64,000 nt of DNA from the NCBI RefSeq assembly GCF_001625365.1, contig NZ_LJJF01000001.1, forward strand, positions 1,550,001 through 1,614,000. The letters are read 5' to 3'. The first letter of the stretch is position 1. Each line of letters starts with the position of its first letter. This stretch comes from Streptomyces sp. MJM8645 (GTDB lineage Bacteria > Actinomycetota > Actinomycetes > Streptomycetales > Streptomycetaceae). Under the pieces are notes generated by a model. It searched no databases, was not told where the DNA came from, and worked only from the letters and a program-made list of their open reading frames with translations. A program made the translations under genes and the position numbers. This document shows, in pieces, positions 1-8,503 of this stretch.

Positions 1-833
1 ACGATGCTCTCGGCGATCATCTGACCCCAGGACGGGGTCGGCGGGCGCACGCCCACGCCGAGGTAGCTGAGCGCGGCCTCGGTGGCGATCATGCCGGGGA
101 CGAGCAGCGTGGTGTAGGCGATGATCGGCCCGGAGACGTTCGGCAGGATCTCCCGGGTGAGGATCCGCCAGGAGCGGGCGCCGCCGACCTTGGCCGCGTC
201 GACGTACTCGCGGTGCTTGAGCGAGAGGGTCTGGCCGCGGACCACGCGGGCGATGCCGGGCCAGCCGAACAGGCCGATCACCAGGGTCATCAGCAGGATC
301 CGGTTGACGTCCTTGGCCACCGACATCATCGAGATCATGAAGATCAGGGACGGGAAGGACATGGTGAGGTCCATCAGCCGGGAGAGCACGGCGTCGGTGC
401 GGCCGCCGAAGTAGCCGGCGGCGATGCCGGTCAGGGTGCCGGCGACCACGACCAGCACGGTGGCGGTGAACGCGATCAGCAGCGAGGTCTGGCCGCCGTG
501 CAGGACCCGGGCGAACAGGTCGCGCCCGGTCGCGGGTTCGACGCCCAGCCAGTGCCGGGTGCCGATCCCGCCGAAGTCGCCGATCGGCAGGCCGCCGAGG
601 TAGGGGTCGATCGCGCGTTTGTCGAACTCGTCGGGGGTCCAGCCGCCGAGCGCGCTCAGCGGTCCGGCCAGGGCGGTCAGCAGGACCAGGAGGGCGACCG
701 TGACCAGGCCGAAGCGGGCCGAGCCCCTGGCCCACAGCTGGTCCCAGACCAGCCGCCACGGCCCGCGGCCGGCGGCCTTCGCGGGGCCCGCCGCCGCGAC
801 CGGCGCGGCGGCGGGCTCAGTGCGTGTGCTCAT
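1..833 (-). CDS. Peptide ABC transporter permease, DppC/OppC type (3' end outside window)
   Basis: Inner-membrane permease of an oligopeptide/dipeptide importer, working with the binding lipoprotein encoded just upstream. The protein starts MSTRTEPAAAP, has a first membrane segment (LVTVALLVLLTALAGPL), then the OppC-type region ending in a GRDLFARVLHGG element, which is the position of the GTDxxGRDVFSR signature in DppC. Further hydrophobic segments and the permease loop around GARSWRILTREILPN follow. The reading frame is still open at base 1, so the C-terminus and any ATPase genes lie to the left. It begins 13 bp after the binding-protein stop, so the two are co-transcribed. A DppB partner is not between them and must lie elsewhere, perhaps downstream. 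Start chosen at the ATG whose complement is 831-833. Confidence 0.88.
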   Translation of the reverse strand, partial: MSTRTEPAAAPVAAAGPAKAAGRGPWRLVWDQLWARGSARFGLVTVALLVLLTALAGPLSALGGWTPDEFDKRAIDPYLGGLPIGDFGGIGTRHWLGVEPATGRDLFARVLHGGQTSLLIAFTATVLVVVAGTLTGIAAGYFGGRTDAVLSRLMDLTMSFPSLIFMISMMSVAKDVNRILLMTLVIGLFGWPGIARVVRGQTLSLKHREYVDAAKVGGARSWRILTREILPNVSGPIIAYTTLLVPGMIATEAALSYLGVGVRPPTPSWGQMIAESI

Positions 834-846
834 CGCGGACGGCCCC

Positions 847-2598
847 TCAGCCCTTGCTCTTCGAGGGGTCCTTGAGGCCGATGGTGGCGAAGTCCCACTG
901 GCCGGTCCAGACCGGGTGGCCGAAGGCGCCGGCCACGTTGGTGCCGGCCAGCAGCGGGCGGCGCAGCCAGAGCAGCGGCACGGTGGGCGCCTTCTTCAGC
1001 AGGTCGTCGCTGAGCTGCATCCAGGCCTTGTTGGCCTCGGCGACGTCGCTCATCGCGTTGATCTGGTCGATCCGGTCCGAGGTGGCCTGGTCGCGGAACT
1101 GCTCGACGTTGCCCTGGTTGCCCTTCTCCTTGATGGTGCGGCCGTCGAAGACCTGGGGCAGGAAGGTGGCACCCGACGGGTAGTCCGGGCACCAGCCGAG
1201 GATGGCGAGGTCGGGCGCGTTCTTGGTGTCGCCGATGGTGTCGTAGTAGACCGACGGGTCGGCGGTGGTGATGGTGACCTGGATGCCGACCTTGGCCAGC
1301 GACTGCTGGAGCGCCTCGGCCCGGGTCTTGTCACCGGAGGAGACGGTCAGCGAGACCTTGAGGTCGGTCTTGCCGGCGTCCTTGAGCAGTTGCTTGGCCT
1401 TCTCCGGGTCGCCGGTCGGGGCGATCTTCAGGGTGTCCTGCTTGGTGCCGCCGGTCAGCGCGGGCGGCAGGTAGGAGGTGGCCACGTCGGCCGTCGCCGG
1501 GCCGCCGAACGCCGTGACCTGGGCGTCCCGGTCCACCGCGTACATCAGGGCCTCGCGCACCTTGGGGTCGTCGAACGGCGCCTTGGAGGTGTTGGGGTAG
1601 AGCATGTCGGTGCAGCCCTGCTGCTCGGCGATCAGCCGGCTTTTCACGTCCGGCTTCGGCAGCACCTTGGAGATGGACTCCGGGCGCAGCGTCGCCCACT
1701 CGATCGTGGAGGCGTCCTCGCCCTCGCTCGCGATGATCCGGTCGTCGATCTGACCGGCCTTGAGCCCCTCGACGACGACGATCTTGTCCGGGTAGGCCTT
1801 GCGGACGGGGTCGGTGGACTGGTCCCAGTTGGTGTTGCGGACCAGCGTCAGCTGCTTGCCGCGGTCGTAGGTCTCGATCTTGTACGGGCCGGAGGAGAAC
1901 GGGCGCAGGTCGTACTGGGTGCCCTTGTCCTGGGCTTGCGGCACCGGGGCGAAGGTCGGCAGCGTCGCGGTGGAGGAGAACTCGGCGACCGGGCGCTTCA
2001 GGTGGAAGACGACGGTCTTCTCGTCCGGGGTCTCGATGCTGGCCAGGTGCTCGCCGTTCAGCGGGCCCTTGTAGTTCTCGCCGCCGGCCAGGTACTGCTG
2101 GGCGTAGTCGGGGCCGCCGGTGAGGTCCGGGGCGAAGGAGCGCTCGACGTTGTACTTGACGTCGGCGGACTTGATCGGCGTCCCGTCCTCGTACTTGACG
2201 CCGTCCTTGAGGGTGAAGGTCCAGGTCTTCCCGCCGTCGGAGGAGCGGCCGAGGTCGGTGGCGAGGTCGGGGACGAGCTCGCTGCCGGCGGCGCCCGGCT
2301 CGGCCTTGAAGGTGACCAGGGTGCGGTAGAGCAGCCGGATGCCGAAGTCCATGTTCGGCATGGTCCAGTTGCGGACCGGGTCGAGGTGGGCGAAGTCCTG
2401 GTTGGACAGGACGGTGAGGGTGCCGCCCTTGACCGGGGTGCCGCCGACGATCGAACCGGACTCCGCCCCCGGGCCCTTGGTGCTGCCCGCCGCCGCGTCG
2501 GCGCCGCTGTCGCTCTTGTCGTTCTTGCAGGCCCCGAGGCCGAGGGTGAGGGTCGCCGCGAGGGCCGCCGCGAGGGCGGCGTGGGTGCGCCTGGTCAT
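847..2598 (-). CDS. Peptide ABC transporter substrate-binding lipoprotein (SBP_bac_5)
   Basis: Extracellular solute-binding protein of the DppA/OppA family that delivers peptides to the permease encoded downstream. The start MTRRTHAALAA is followed by a hydrophobic stretch and the lipobox LGLGAC, giving a lipid-anchored Cys and a charged, Gly/Ala-rich linker (KNDKSDSGADAAAG). The body of about 583 residues matches the family length. Features include TWTFTLKDGVKYEDGTPI (the region following the family signature) and KAPFDDPKVREALMYAVDR. An in-frame extension to 3033 exists but overlaps the divergent peptidase gene and would bury the signal peptide, so I reject it. It is transcribed away from the M24 peptidase gene, with which it shares a 214-bp divergent promoter region. 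Peptide specificity cannot be read from sequence. Confidence 0.9.
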   Translation of the reverse strand: MTRRTHAALAAALAATLTLGLGACKNDKSDSGADAAAGSTKGPGAESGSIVGGTPVKGGTLTVLSNQDFAHLDPVRNWTMPNMDFGIRLLYRTLVTFKAEPGAAGSELVPDLATDLGRSSDGGKTWTFTLKDGVKYEDGTPIKSADVKYNVERSFAPDLTGGPDYAQQYLAGGENYKGPLNGEHLASIETPDEKTVVFHLKRPVAEFSSTATLPTFAPVPQAQDKGTQYDLRPFSSGPYKIETYDRGKQLTLVRNTNWDQSTDPVRKAYPDKIVVVEGLKAGQIDDRIIASEGEDASTIEWATLRPESISKVLPKPDVKSRLIAEQQGCTDMLYPNTSKAPFDDPKVREALMYAVDRDAQVTAFGGPATADVATSYLPPALTGGTKQDTLKIAPTGDPEKAKQLLKDAGKTDLKVSLTVSSGDKTRAEALQQSLAKVGIQVTITTADPSVYYDTIGDTKNAPDLAILGWCPDYPSGATFLPQVFDGRTIKEKGNQGNVEQFRDQATSDRIDQINAMSDVAEANKAWMQLSDDLLKKAPTVPLLWLRRPLLAGTNVAGAFGHPVWTGQWDFATIGLKDPSKSKG

Positions 2599-2812
2599 GT
2601 GCAACTCCGCTGTGGGGGGCCTGCCGTGAAGCCCGTGGTCCGCCCCGGGAGGTGATCCGGGACCCGACCGGGAGGCGACCTTCGAGGTCTGGCCGCTCCG
2701 CGGTGTGACCCGTAACATAGTAATGTGAAATTGCACTGCACAAGAGGTGACGCCTCCCGTTACCGAGCTGTGTCCGGGCCACACCACCCCCGCCCCTCCT
2801 AGGAGTTCACCG

Positions 2813-4279
2813 GTGACCCACCGCCAGACCGGCCTCAACACCGGGAGCCACGACCTCCCCGTCTCCCCCGCCCTCGACGCCTTCATGGGCACCCGCTGGG
2901 CCGCCACCCCCCTCCCCGCCGACCAGCGCGCCCCCGGCCACGACCGCCTCCCCGGCCGCCACGCCCGCCTCTCCACCACCTTCCCCGGCGAACGGCTGAT
3001 CGTCCCCGCCGGCCGGCTCAAGGTCCGCTGCAACGACCTCGACCACCGCTTCCGCCCGCACAGCGCCTACGCCTGGCTCACCGGCCTCACCGGCGAGGAC
3101 CAGGCCGACCACGTCCTCATCCTCGAACCGACCGGCCCCCACGGCCACGAGCCGGTCCTGTACCTGCGCCCCCGTTCCCCCCGCGGGGGGCACGCCAACG
3201 GCGCCGAGTTCTACCGCGACCGCCGCTACGGCGAGTTCTGGGTCGGCCGCCGCCCCGACCTCGCCGAAGCCGCCACACTCACCGGACTGCGCACCGAACA
3301 CCTCGACGACCTCGACAAACTCCTCACCGGCCCCCAGCCGCCCACCCGCGTCCTCGCCGGCACCGACCCCCTCGTCGACGAGAGCACCGGACGCCCCGGT
3401 GCCCACACCGCACGGGACGGCGAACTCGACGCCGTCCTCGCCGAGTTGCGCCTGGTCAAGGACACCTGGGAGATCGACCAGCTACAACTCGCCGTCGACC
3501 ACACCGTCACCGGCTTCCAGGACGTCGTCCGCGCCCTGCCCACCGCCCTGCGCCACCCCCGCGGCGAACGCTGGATCGAGGGCGTCTTCGACCTGCGCGC
3601 CCGCGCCGAAGGCAACGGCACCAGCTACACCACCATCGCCGCCTCCGGCGCCCACGCCTGCGTCCTGCACTGGATCCGCAACGACGGCGCCCTCGACCCG
3701 AACTCCCTGCTCCTGCTGGACGCCGGCGTCGAAACCGACACCCTCTACGCCGCCGACATCACCCGCACCCTCCCGCTCAGCGGCACCTTCACCCCCGTCC
3801 AACGGCAGGCCTACGACCTCGTCCTCGCCGCCCAGAGCGCCGGCATCGCCGCGCTACGGCCCGGCGCCCGCTTCCGCGACTTCCACAACGCCGCCATGCG
3901 GGTCATCGCCGAAGGCCTCGCCGACTGGGGCGTCCTGCGCATCCCCGCCGAACAGTCCCTCGCCGAGGACAACGGCCTCCACCGCCGCTACACCCTCTGC
4001 GGCAGCGGCCACATGCTCGGCCTCGACTACCACGACTGCGCCAGGGCCCGCGCCGACCGCTACCTCGACGGCACCCTGGAAGCCGGCATGGTCCTCACCG
4101 TCGAACCCGGCCTCTACCTCCAGCCCGACGACGAAACCCTCCCCCTCGAACTCCGCGGCCTCGGCATCCGCATCGAGGACGACCTCGTCATCACCCCCGA
4201 CGGCGCCCACCTCATGTCCCACGCCCTCCCCCGCACCGCCCCCGCCATCGAATCCTGGATGGCCGACCTGCTCGGCTGA
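2813..4279 (+). CDS. M24 metallopeptidase, aminopeptidase P (Xaa-Pro aminopeptidase)
   Basis: Cytoplasmic di-metal aminopeptidase that removes an N-terminal residue preceding proline. The 488-residue protein has an N-terminal creatinase-like domain and a pita-bread catalytic domain with all five metal ligands visible: Asp in LLDAGVET, Asp in AADITRTLP, His in GSGHMLGLDYHD, Glu in TVEPGLYL and Glu in GIRIEDDLV. I chose the GTG at 2813 because AGGAG lies at 2801-2805 with good spacing; an ATG at 2747 is in frame but has no clear ribosome site. It is divergent from the peptide-importer operon and converges on the nitronate monooxygenase gene with only 17 bp between stops. A role in using imported proline-containing peptides is a reasonable inference. 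The coding strand is unusually C-rich at third positions compared with neighbours. Confidence 0.92.
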   Translation: MTHRQTGLNTGSHDLPVSPALDAFMGTRWAATPLPADQRAPGHDRLPGRHARLSTTFPGERLIVPAGRLKVRCNDLDHRFRPHSAYAWLTGLTGEDQADHVLILEPTGPHGHEPVLYLRPRSPRGGHANGAEFYRDRRYGEFWVGRRPDLAEAATLTGLRTEHLDDLDKLLTGPQPPTRVLAGTDPLVDESTGRPGAHTARDGELDAVLAELRLVKDTWEIDQLQLAVDHTVTGFQDVVRALPTALRHPRGERWIEGVFDLRARAEGNGTSYTTIAASGAHACVLHWIRNDGALDPNSLLLLDAGVETDTLYAADITRTLPLSGTFTPVQRQAYDLVLAAQSAGIAALRPGARFRDFHNAAMRVIAEGLADWGVLRIPAEQSLAEDNGLHRRYTLCGSGHMLGLDYHDCARARADRYLDGTLEAGMVLTVEPGLYLQPDDETLPLELRGLGIRIEDDLVITPDGAHLMSHALPRTAPAIESWMADLLG

Positions 4280-4296
4280 GCCCGGGGAGCGGCCGC

Positions 4297-5322
4297 TCAC
4301 ACCGCCCGCGCGGACCGCCACAGCTCCGCGATCAGGGCCGCCGCCGGGCCGGTGCGGGTCTTCCGGTGGGCGGTGCCGGCCCAGAGGTGCATGGACTGGA
4401 GGTCGGCGCGGCGGGTCGCGGCGGCGCGCAGCGGCTGGGTGAGGTGGTGCACCTCGGGGTAGGCGGGCGGGGCGTACGGGCCGTGGCGGTCGATGAAGGC
4501 GTTGCGCAGACCGCGGGCCGGGCGGCCGGTGAAGGCCCTGGTGACGGCCGTCTCCGGGAGTTCGGTGAGCGCCGCCCGGTGCGCGGCCGAGGTACCGGAC
4601 TCGTCGGCGCGCAGCAGGGCCGTCCCCAGCTGCACCGCCGCCGCCCCGGCCCGCAGCGCCGCCGCCACCGCCGGTCCGTCGCCCAGCCCGCCGGCCGCGA
4701 TCAGCGGCAGCGCCGTCACCGCCCGGACGGCGGGCAGCAGCTCCAGCAGCGGGACGTCGCCGGGCTCGTCCCCGATCCGGTGGGTGGCGCGGTGCCCGCC
4801 GGCCTCCGGGCCCTGCACGCACAGCGCGTCCATCCCGACCGCCTCCGCCGCCCGCGCCTCCGCGGGCGTGGTGACGGTGCCGACCTGGAACGACCCGGCC
4901 GCGCGGACCGCCGCCGCCTCCTGCGGCGTCGGCAGGCCGAAGGTGTACGAGACCACCGGGACCGGGTCCGCCAGCAGCACGGCGAGCTTGGCCTCCCAGT
5001 CGTCCCGGTCCGGCCCGATCTCCTCGGGCAGCGCCACGCCCCACCGCTCGGCCTCGGGCCGCAGCCGCTCCCGGTAGGCGGCGACGGCCGCCGGATCGCC
5101 GGGCGGGGCCGGGACGAACAGGTTCACGCCGAACGGCCCACCGGTCAACTCCCTGACCAGCGCGACCTGTTCGGCCATCGCGGCGGCGCTCCGGTACCCG
5201 GCGGCGAGGAACCCCAGCCCGCCGGCCCGGTTCACCGCCGCCACCAGCTCCGGGGTGGACGCCCCGCCCGCCATCGGCGCGCCGATCACCGGCACGGAAA
5301 GTTCATCGAGACGGACGGCCAT
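4297..5322 (-). CDS. Nitronate monooxygenase (2-nitropropane dioxygenase family)
   Basis: FMN-dependent enzyme that oxidises alkyl nitronates to carbonyl compounds and nitrite, a detoxification role. The 341-residue TIM-barrel protein opens with VPVIGAPMAGGAS, the family's FMN-binding start, and carries the catalytic-His region VQGPEAGGHRATH, then LIAAGGLGDGPAVAAALRAG for phosphate binding and the final AVQLGTALLRADES. Length is typical. It is separated by 48 bp from the response regulator gene read in the same direction, so read-through from it into the two-component genes is not excluded, though those genes have their own upstream region. Confident on family; the physiological nitronate is unknown. 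Confidence 0.9.
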   Translation of the reverse strand: MAVRLDELSVPVIGAPMAGGASTPELVAAVNRAGGLGFLAAGYRSAAAMAEQVALVRELTGGPFGVNLFVPAPPGDPAAVAAYRERLRPEAERWGVALPEEIGPDRDDWEAKLAVLLADPVPVVSYTFGLPTPQEAAAVRAAGSFQVGTVTTPAEARAAEAVGMDALCVQGPEAGGHRATHRIGDEPGDVPLLELLPAVRAVTALPLIAAGGLGDGPAVAAALRAGAAAVQLGTALLRADESGTSAAHRAALTELPETAVTRAFTGRPARGLRNAFIDRHGPYAPPAYPEVHHLTQPLRAAATRRADLQSMHLWAGTAHRKTRTGPAAALIAELWRSARAV

Positions 5323-5370
5323 CGGGGTCCTCCACTCCGGGATACGGTTCGAACCCGGCCCACCCTACGC

Positions 5371-6036
5371 TCAGCGGATCAGCCCCCGCCCGCGCGCCGC
5401 CCGCACCGCCGCCGTCCGCGAGTCCACCGCCAACTTGGTGTAGACGTGCACCAGATGGGACTTCACCGTGGCCTGGCTCAGGTGCAGTCGCTGGCTGATC
5501 TGCTGGTTGGTCAGCCCGTCCGCGACCAGCCCCAGCACCTCGGTCTCCCGCGCGCTGAGCGCCGCCGACGGCGTCCGCATCCGTTCCAGCAGCCGGTCGG
5601 CGACGCTCGGCGCCAGCGCCGAGCGGCCCGCGGCGGCCGCCCGGACGGCTTGGGCCAGTTCCTCCGGCGGGGCGTCCTTGAGCAGGTAGCCGGTGGCGCC
5701 GGCCTCCAGCGCGGGCAGGGTGTCGGCGTCGGTTTCGTAGGTGGTGACGACGAGGACCCGGGGCGCGCCCGGCCGGGCGGTGATCGCGGCGGTCGCCTGG
5801 GCGCCGTTCATGGCCGAGCCGGGCCCGAACTGGAGGTCCATCAGCACCACGTCGACCCCGCCCGCCGCGGCCAGTTCGACGGCCCGTTCGGCGGTCGCGG
5901 CCTCGGCGACGATGGTGAAGTCCGGCTCGCCCTCCAGGACGGCCCGCAACCCGGCCCGCACCACCGGGTGGTCGTCCGCCAGCAGCAGCCGGATCACCGT
6001 GCCGCGCCCGCGCCCGCCGTCACTGCGCTCGTTCAC
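5371..6036 (-). CDS. NarL/LuxR-type response regulator
   Basis: DNA-binding response regulator paired with the histidine kinase encoded immediately upstream. The receiver domain shows the acidic pair in LLADDHPVVRAGL, the phospho-acceptor Asp in VVLMDLQFG and the conserved Lys in YLLKDAPPEE. The C-terminal LuxR helix-turn-helix is LSARETEVLGLVADGLTNQQ followed by LHLSQATVKSHLVHVYTKL. Three GTG starts are possible: 6066 overlaps the kinase stop, 6036 has a GAGGGAGAG ribosome site six bases upstream, and 5997 would start directly at IRLLLADDH. I chose 6036 on the ribosome site. The gene pair faces away from an ABC transporter operon across a promoter with a long-armed dyad, so it probably controls that transporter. 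Confidence 0.9.
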   Translation of the reverse strand: MNERSDGGRGRGTVIRLLLADDHPVVRAGLRAVLEGEPDFTIVAEAATAERAVELAAAGGVDVVLMDLQFGPGSAMNGAQATAAITARPGAPRVLVVTTYETDADTLPALEAGATGYLLKDAPPEELAQAVRAAAAGRSALAPSVADRLLERMRTPSAALSARETEVLGLVADGLTNQQISQRLHLSQATVKSHLVHVYTKLAVDSRTAAVRAARGRGLIR

Positions 6037-6062
6037 GGTCCGCTCTCCCTCGTTCCGCCCGT

Positions 6063-7262
6063 TCACGCCCCGCCCTCCGTCACCGGCAGCTGCACCGCGA
6101 GCGCCGTGCCCCCGCCGGGCGCCGACTCCACCGTGAAGGTGCCGCCGAGCGCCCGCGCCCGGGCCCGCATCGACGGCAGCCCGAACCCGCCGTCCCCTCC
6201 GCTGCGCCCGGCGACCGCCACCGGGTCGAATCCGGCCCCGTCGTCGAACACGTCCAGCGCCACCTCGCCCTCCATGTAGCTGAGCGTCACCTCGGCGTGC
6301 GAGGCGTGCGCGTGCCGGACGGTGTTGCCGAGCGCGGACTGCGCGATCCGCAGCAGCGCGACCTCCTGCGGCACCGGCAGCCGTACCGGGTCCCCGGAGA
6401 CGTGCAGTTTCACCGGCAGGCCGCTGTGCGCCGCCGTGGTGGCGCACAGCCGTTCCAGCGCGACCGGCAGCGGGTCGCCGTCGAGCGCGGGCGGGGTGAG
6501 CGCGCGGACGAACCGCCGGGCCTCGTCCAGGTTGTCCTGGGCGGCCTGCCGGGCCTGCTCGACGTACCCGGAGGCGGCCTCGGTGCGTTCCGGCAGGGCC
6601 CGCTGGGCGGCCCGCAGCAGCAGCTGGATGGAGCTGAGGCTCTGCGCGAGGGTGTCGTGGATCTCCCGGGCGAGGCGCTCGCGTTCGGCGAGCACCCCGG
6701 CGGTGTGGTGGGCGGCCGCGGCGTCGGCGCGGGCGGCGGTGAGTTCGTCGATCAGCCGGCGGCGCTCCTCGCTCTCCCGGTACAGCGCCTGGTAGCCGAG
6801 CACGGTGGCGGTGGCGACGGCCGCGCCGAGCGCGGGTCCGATCGCGGCGGGCAGGCTGAAGGTGTGCTGGTGCCAGGACCAGGCGGCGATGGCGGTGGCG
6901 GCGGTCAGCCCGACGGCGGTGAGGCCGCCGCGCCGCCCGAGCAGGTGCAGTTCCAGGAAGTACAGCGGGAACGCCAGCCACACCCCGTCCTGGGTGGCGA
7001 TCAGCACGCCCACCCAGGTGACGCCGAGCAGTGCCAGCCACAGCGCGGCGGCCCGGCGCGAGCGGCGGACGGCGGCCAGCCGGGGGCCCACGGCGTACAC
7101 GGCGGCCATCGCGGTGGCCGCGGCGGCGACGGGCAGCGGGTCGCCGTCCCGGCCGACGGCGGCGCGGGCGACGGCCAGGGCGAGCAGGCCCGCCACGAGC
7201 AGGTGCAGGCAGACCTGGAGGACGCGGGCGACGGGGGTGGTGCGGGATCGTTCGGTCGCCAT
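6063..7262 (-). CDS. Sensor histidine kinase, NarL-partner (HisKA_3) type
   Basis: Membrane sensor kinase that phosphorylates the adjacent response regulator. The 399-residue protein has an N-terminal block of about five hydrophobic segments (residues about 15-160) with little extracellular sequence, suggesting it senses a membrane or intramembrane signal. The dimerisation helix carries the phosphorylated His in LAREIHDTLAQSLSSI, and the HATPase_c domain has the N box GNTVRHAHASHAEV and G1 box DVFDDGAGFDP. Length is typical of the DesK/LiaS-like group. Its stop overlaps one possible GTG of the regulator, so the two are translationally linked. The ATG start at 7262 follows a short leader facing the divergent ABC permease gene. 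Confidence 0.9.
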   Translation of the reverse strand: MATERSRTTPVARVLQVCLHLLVAGLLALAVARAAVGRDGDPLPVAAAATAMAAVYAVGPRLAAVRRSRRAAALWLALLGVTWVGVLIATQDGVWLAFPLYFLELHLLGRRGGLTAVGLTAATAIAAWSWHQHTFSLPAAIGPALGAAVATATVLGYQALYRESEERRRLIDELTAARADAAAAHHTAGVLAERERLAREIHDTLAQSLSSIQLLLRAAQRALPERTEAASGYVEQARQAAQDNLDEARRFVRALTPPALDGDPLPVALERLCATTAAHSGLPVKLHVSGDPVRLPVPQEVALLRIAQSALGNTVRHAHASHAEVTLSYMEGEVALDVFDDGAGFDPVAVAGRSGGDGGFGLPSMRARARALGGTFTVESAPGGGTALAVQLPVTEGGA

Positions 7263-7426
7263 CCGTCCAGCCTAGGTTCCGGATCGGGCCCCGGCATCAA
7301 TCAAAAGGTTGAACTCCGCTTCTGCCCTTTGATGCCGAGGATGCAATCCGCGGTGCGATGCCCGCGGGGCCCCTTCTCCGGGACGGTGGAAGCGTCGGAA
7401 ACACTCGTTCAGCAGGAAGGCCCACC

Positions 7427-8503
7427 GTGTTCGTCGCCTGGAGGGATCTGGGGTTCGCCAAGGGGCGGTTCGCCCTGATGGGGACCGTCATCGTGCTGAT
7501 CACCGTACTGGTCGGTCTGCTGTCCGGACTGACCGCCGGACTCGGCCGGCAGAACATCTCCGCGATCACCGGCCTGCCCGCCGACCACCTGGTGTTCGGT
7601 GAGCCCGCCGACGGGCAGAAGCTGTCCTTCACCGATTCCCAGGTCACCCCCGAGCAGTGGCAGGCCTGGGCGGCCGAGCCGGGCGTCACCTCCGCCCAGC
7701 CGCTGGGCATCACCACCACCAAGGCCGCCGCCGGCACCCGCACCACGGCGCTGTCCGCCTTCGGCGTCCCGGACGGCTCCGCGCTGGCCCCGCAGGGCGC
7801 CCGGATCGCCCCCGGCCAGGCCGTCCTGTCGAAGACCGCCGCCAAGAACCTGGGCGACCTCGCCCCCGGCGCCGACCTCACCCTGGCCGGCCACCGCCTC
7901 CGGGTCGCGGCCGTCGACGGCGACGCCGCGTACAGCCACACCCCGGTGATCTGGACCAGCCTCACCGACTGGCAGCAGGCCGTCCCCGGCGGCGCCGGCC
8001 ACGCGACCGTCATCGCGCTCACCACCGCCAAGGGCGCCGACCTGCACGGCGCCGACGCCCGCCACGGCACCGAGACCCTCACCCGCGACGACGCCCTCGC
8101 CGCGATCGGCTCCTACACCTCCGAGAACGGCTCGCTCCAGCTGATGCGCGGCTTCCTGTTCGCCATCTCGGCCCTGGTGATCGGCGCCTTCTTCACCGTC
8201 TGGACGATCCAGCGCAGCGGCGACGTCGCGGTGCTCAAGGCCCTCGGCGCCTCCACCCGCTACCTGCTGCGCGACGCCCTCGGCCAGGCCGTCCTGCTGC
8301 TGGTGCTCGGCACCGCCGCCGGCACCGCGCTCGCCCTGGGCGCCGGCGCGCTGATCGGCTCCGCCGTCCCCTTCGTCCTCGACGCCCCGACCCTGCTGCT
8401 GCCCGCCGCCGTCATGATCGCGCTCGGCGCGGTCGGCGCCGCCCTGTCCATCCGCCGGATCACCTCCGTCGACCCGCTGACCGCCCTGGGGAGTGCCCGA
8501 TGA
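7427..8503 (+). CDS. ABC transporter permease, FtsX/MacB-like
   Basis: Inner-membrane subunit of an exporter- or lipoprotein-release-type ABC transporter. The N-terminal membrane helix (TVIVLITVLVGLLSGLTAGL) is followed by an extracytoplasmic domain of about 220 residues. Three C-terminal helices around GFLFAISALVIGAFFTVWTI, AVLLLVLGTAAGTALALGAG and LLLPAAVMIALGAVGAALS form the FtsX-like domain, which ends in SIRRITSVDPLTALGS, the typical terminal motif. The GTG at 7427 is preceded by AGGAAGG (7414-7420); the earlier ATG at 7358 lacks a ribosome site. The stop overlaps the ATPase start (ATGA). Likely controlled by the divergent two-component system; substrate unknown. Confidence 0.88.
   Translation: MFVAWRDLGFAKGRFALMGTVIVLITVLVGLLSGLTAGLGRQNISAITGLPADHLVFGEPADGQKLSFTDSQVTPEQWQAWAAEPGVTSAQPLGITTTKAAAGTRTTALSAFGVPDGSALAPQGARIAPGQAVLSKTAAKNLGDLAPGADLTLAGHRLRVAAVDGDAAYSHTPVIWTSLTDWQQAVPGGAGHATVIALTTAKGADLHGADARHGTETLTRDDALAAIGSYTSENGSLQLMRGFLFAISALVIGAFFTVWTIQRSGDVAVLKALGASTRYLLRDALGQAVLLLVLGTAAGTALALGAGALIGSAVPFVLDAPTLLLPAAVMIALGAVGAALSIRRITSVDPLTALGSAR

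Noticed and set aside
619-2655. A 678-residue open frame opposite the peptide-binding lipoprotein
   Set aside because: Same shadow effect; the real gene has a lipobox and conserved family motifs on the other strand.
2711-2735. ATGTGAAAT upstream of the left peptide importer, similar to the GntR sites
   Set aside because: It differs at a core base, lacks the TAnn flank, and the genes are not part of the hydroxyproline island. Kept only as a weak possibility.
847-3033. 728-residue version of the binding protein
   Set aside because: The extension overlaps the divergent peptidase gene and buries a clear lipoprotein signal peptide.
5341-5360. GGTTCGAACC resembling a tRNA T-loop
   Set aside because: Only three of five stem pairs form and no acceptor, D or anticodon arm can be built around it. 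A similar sequence in the reductase gene near 11545 is coding.
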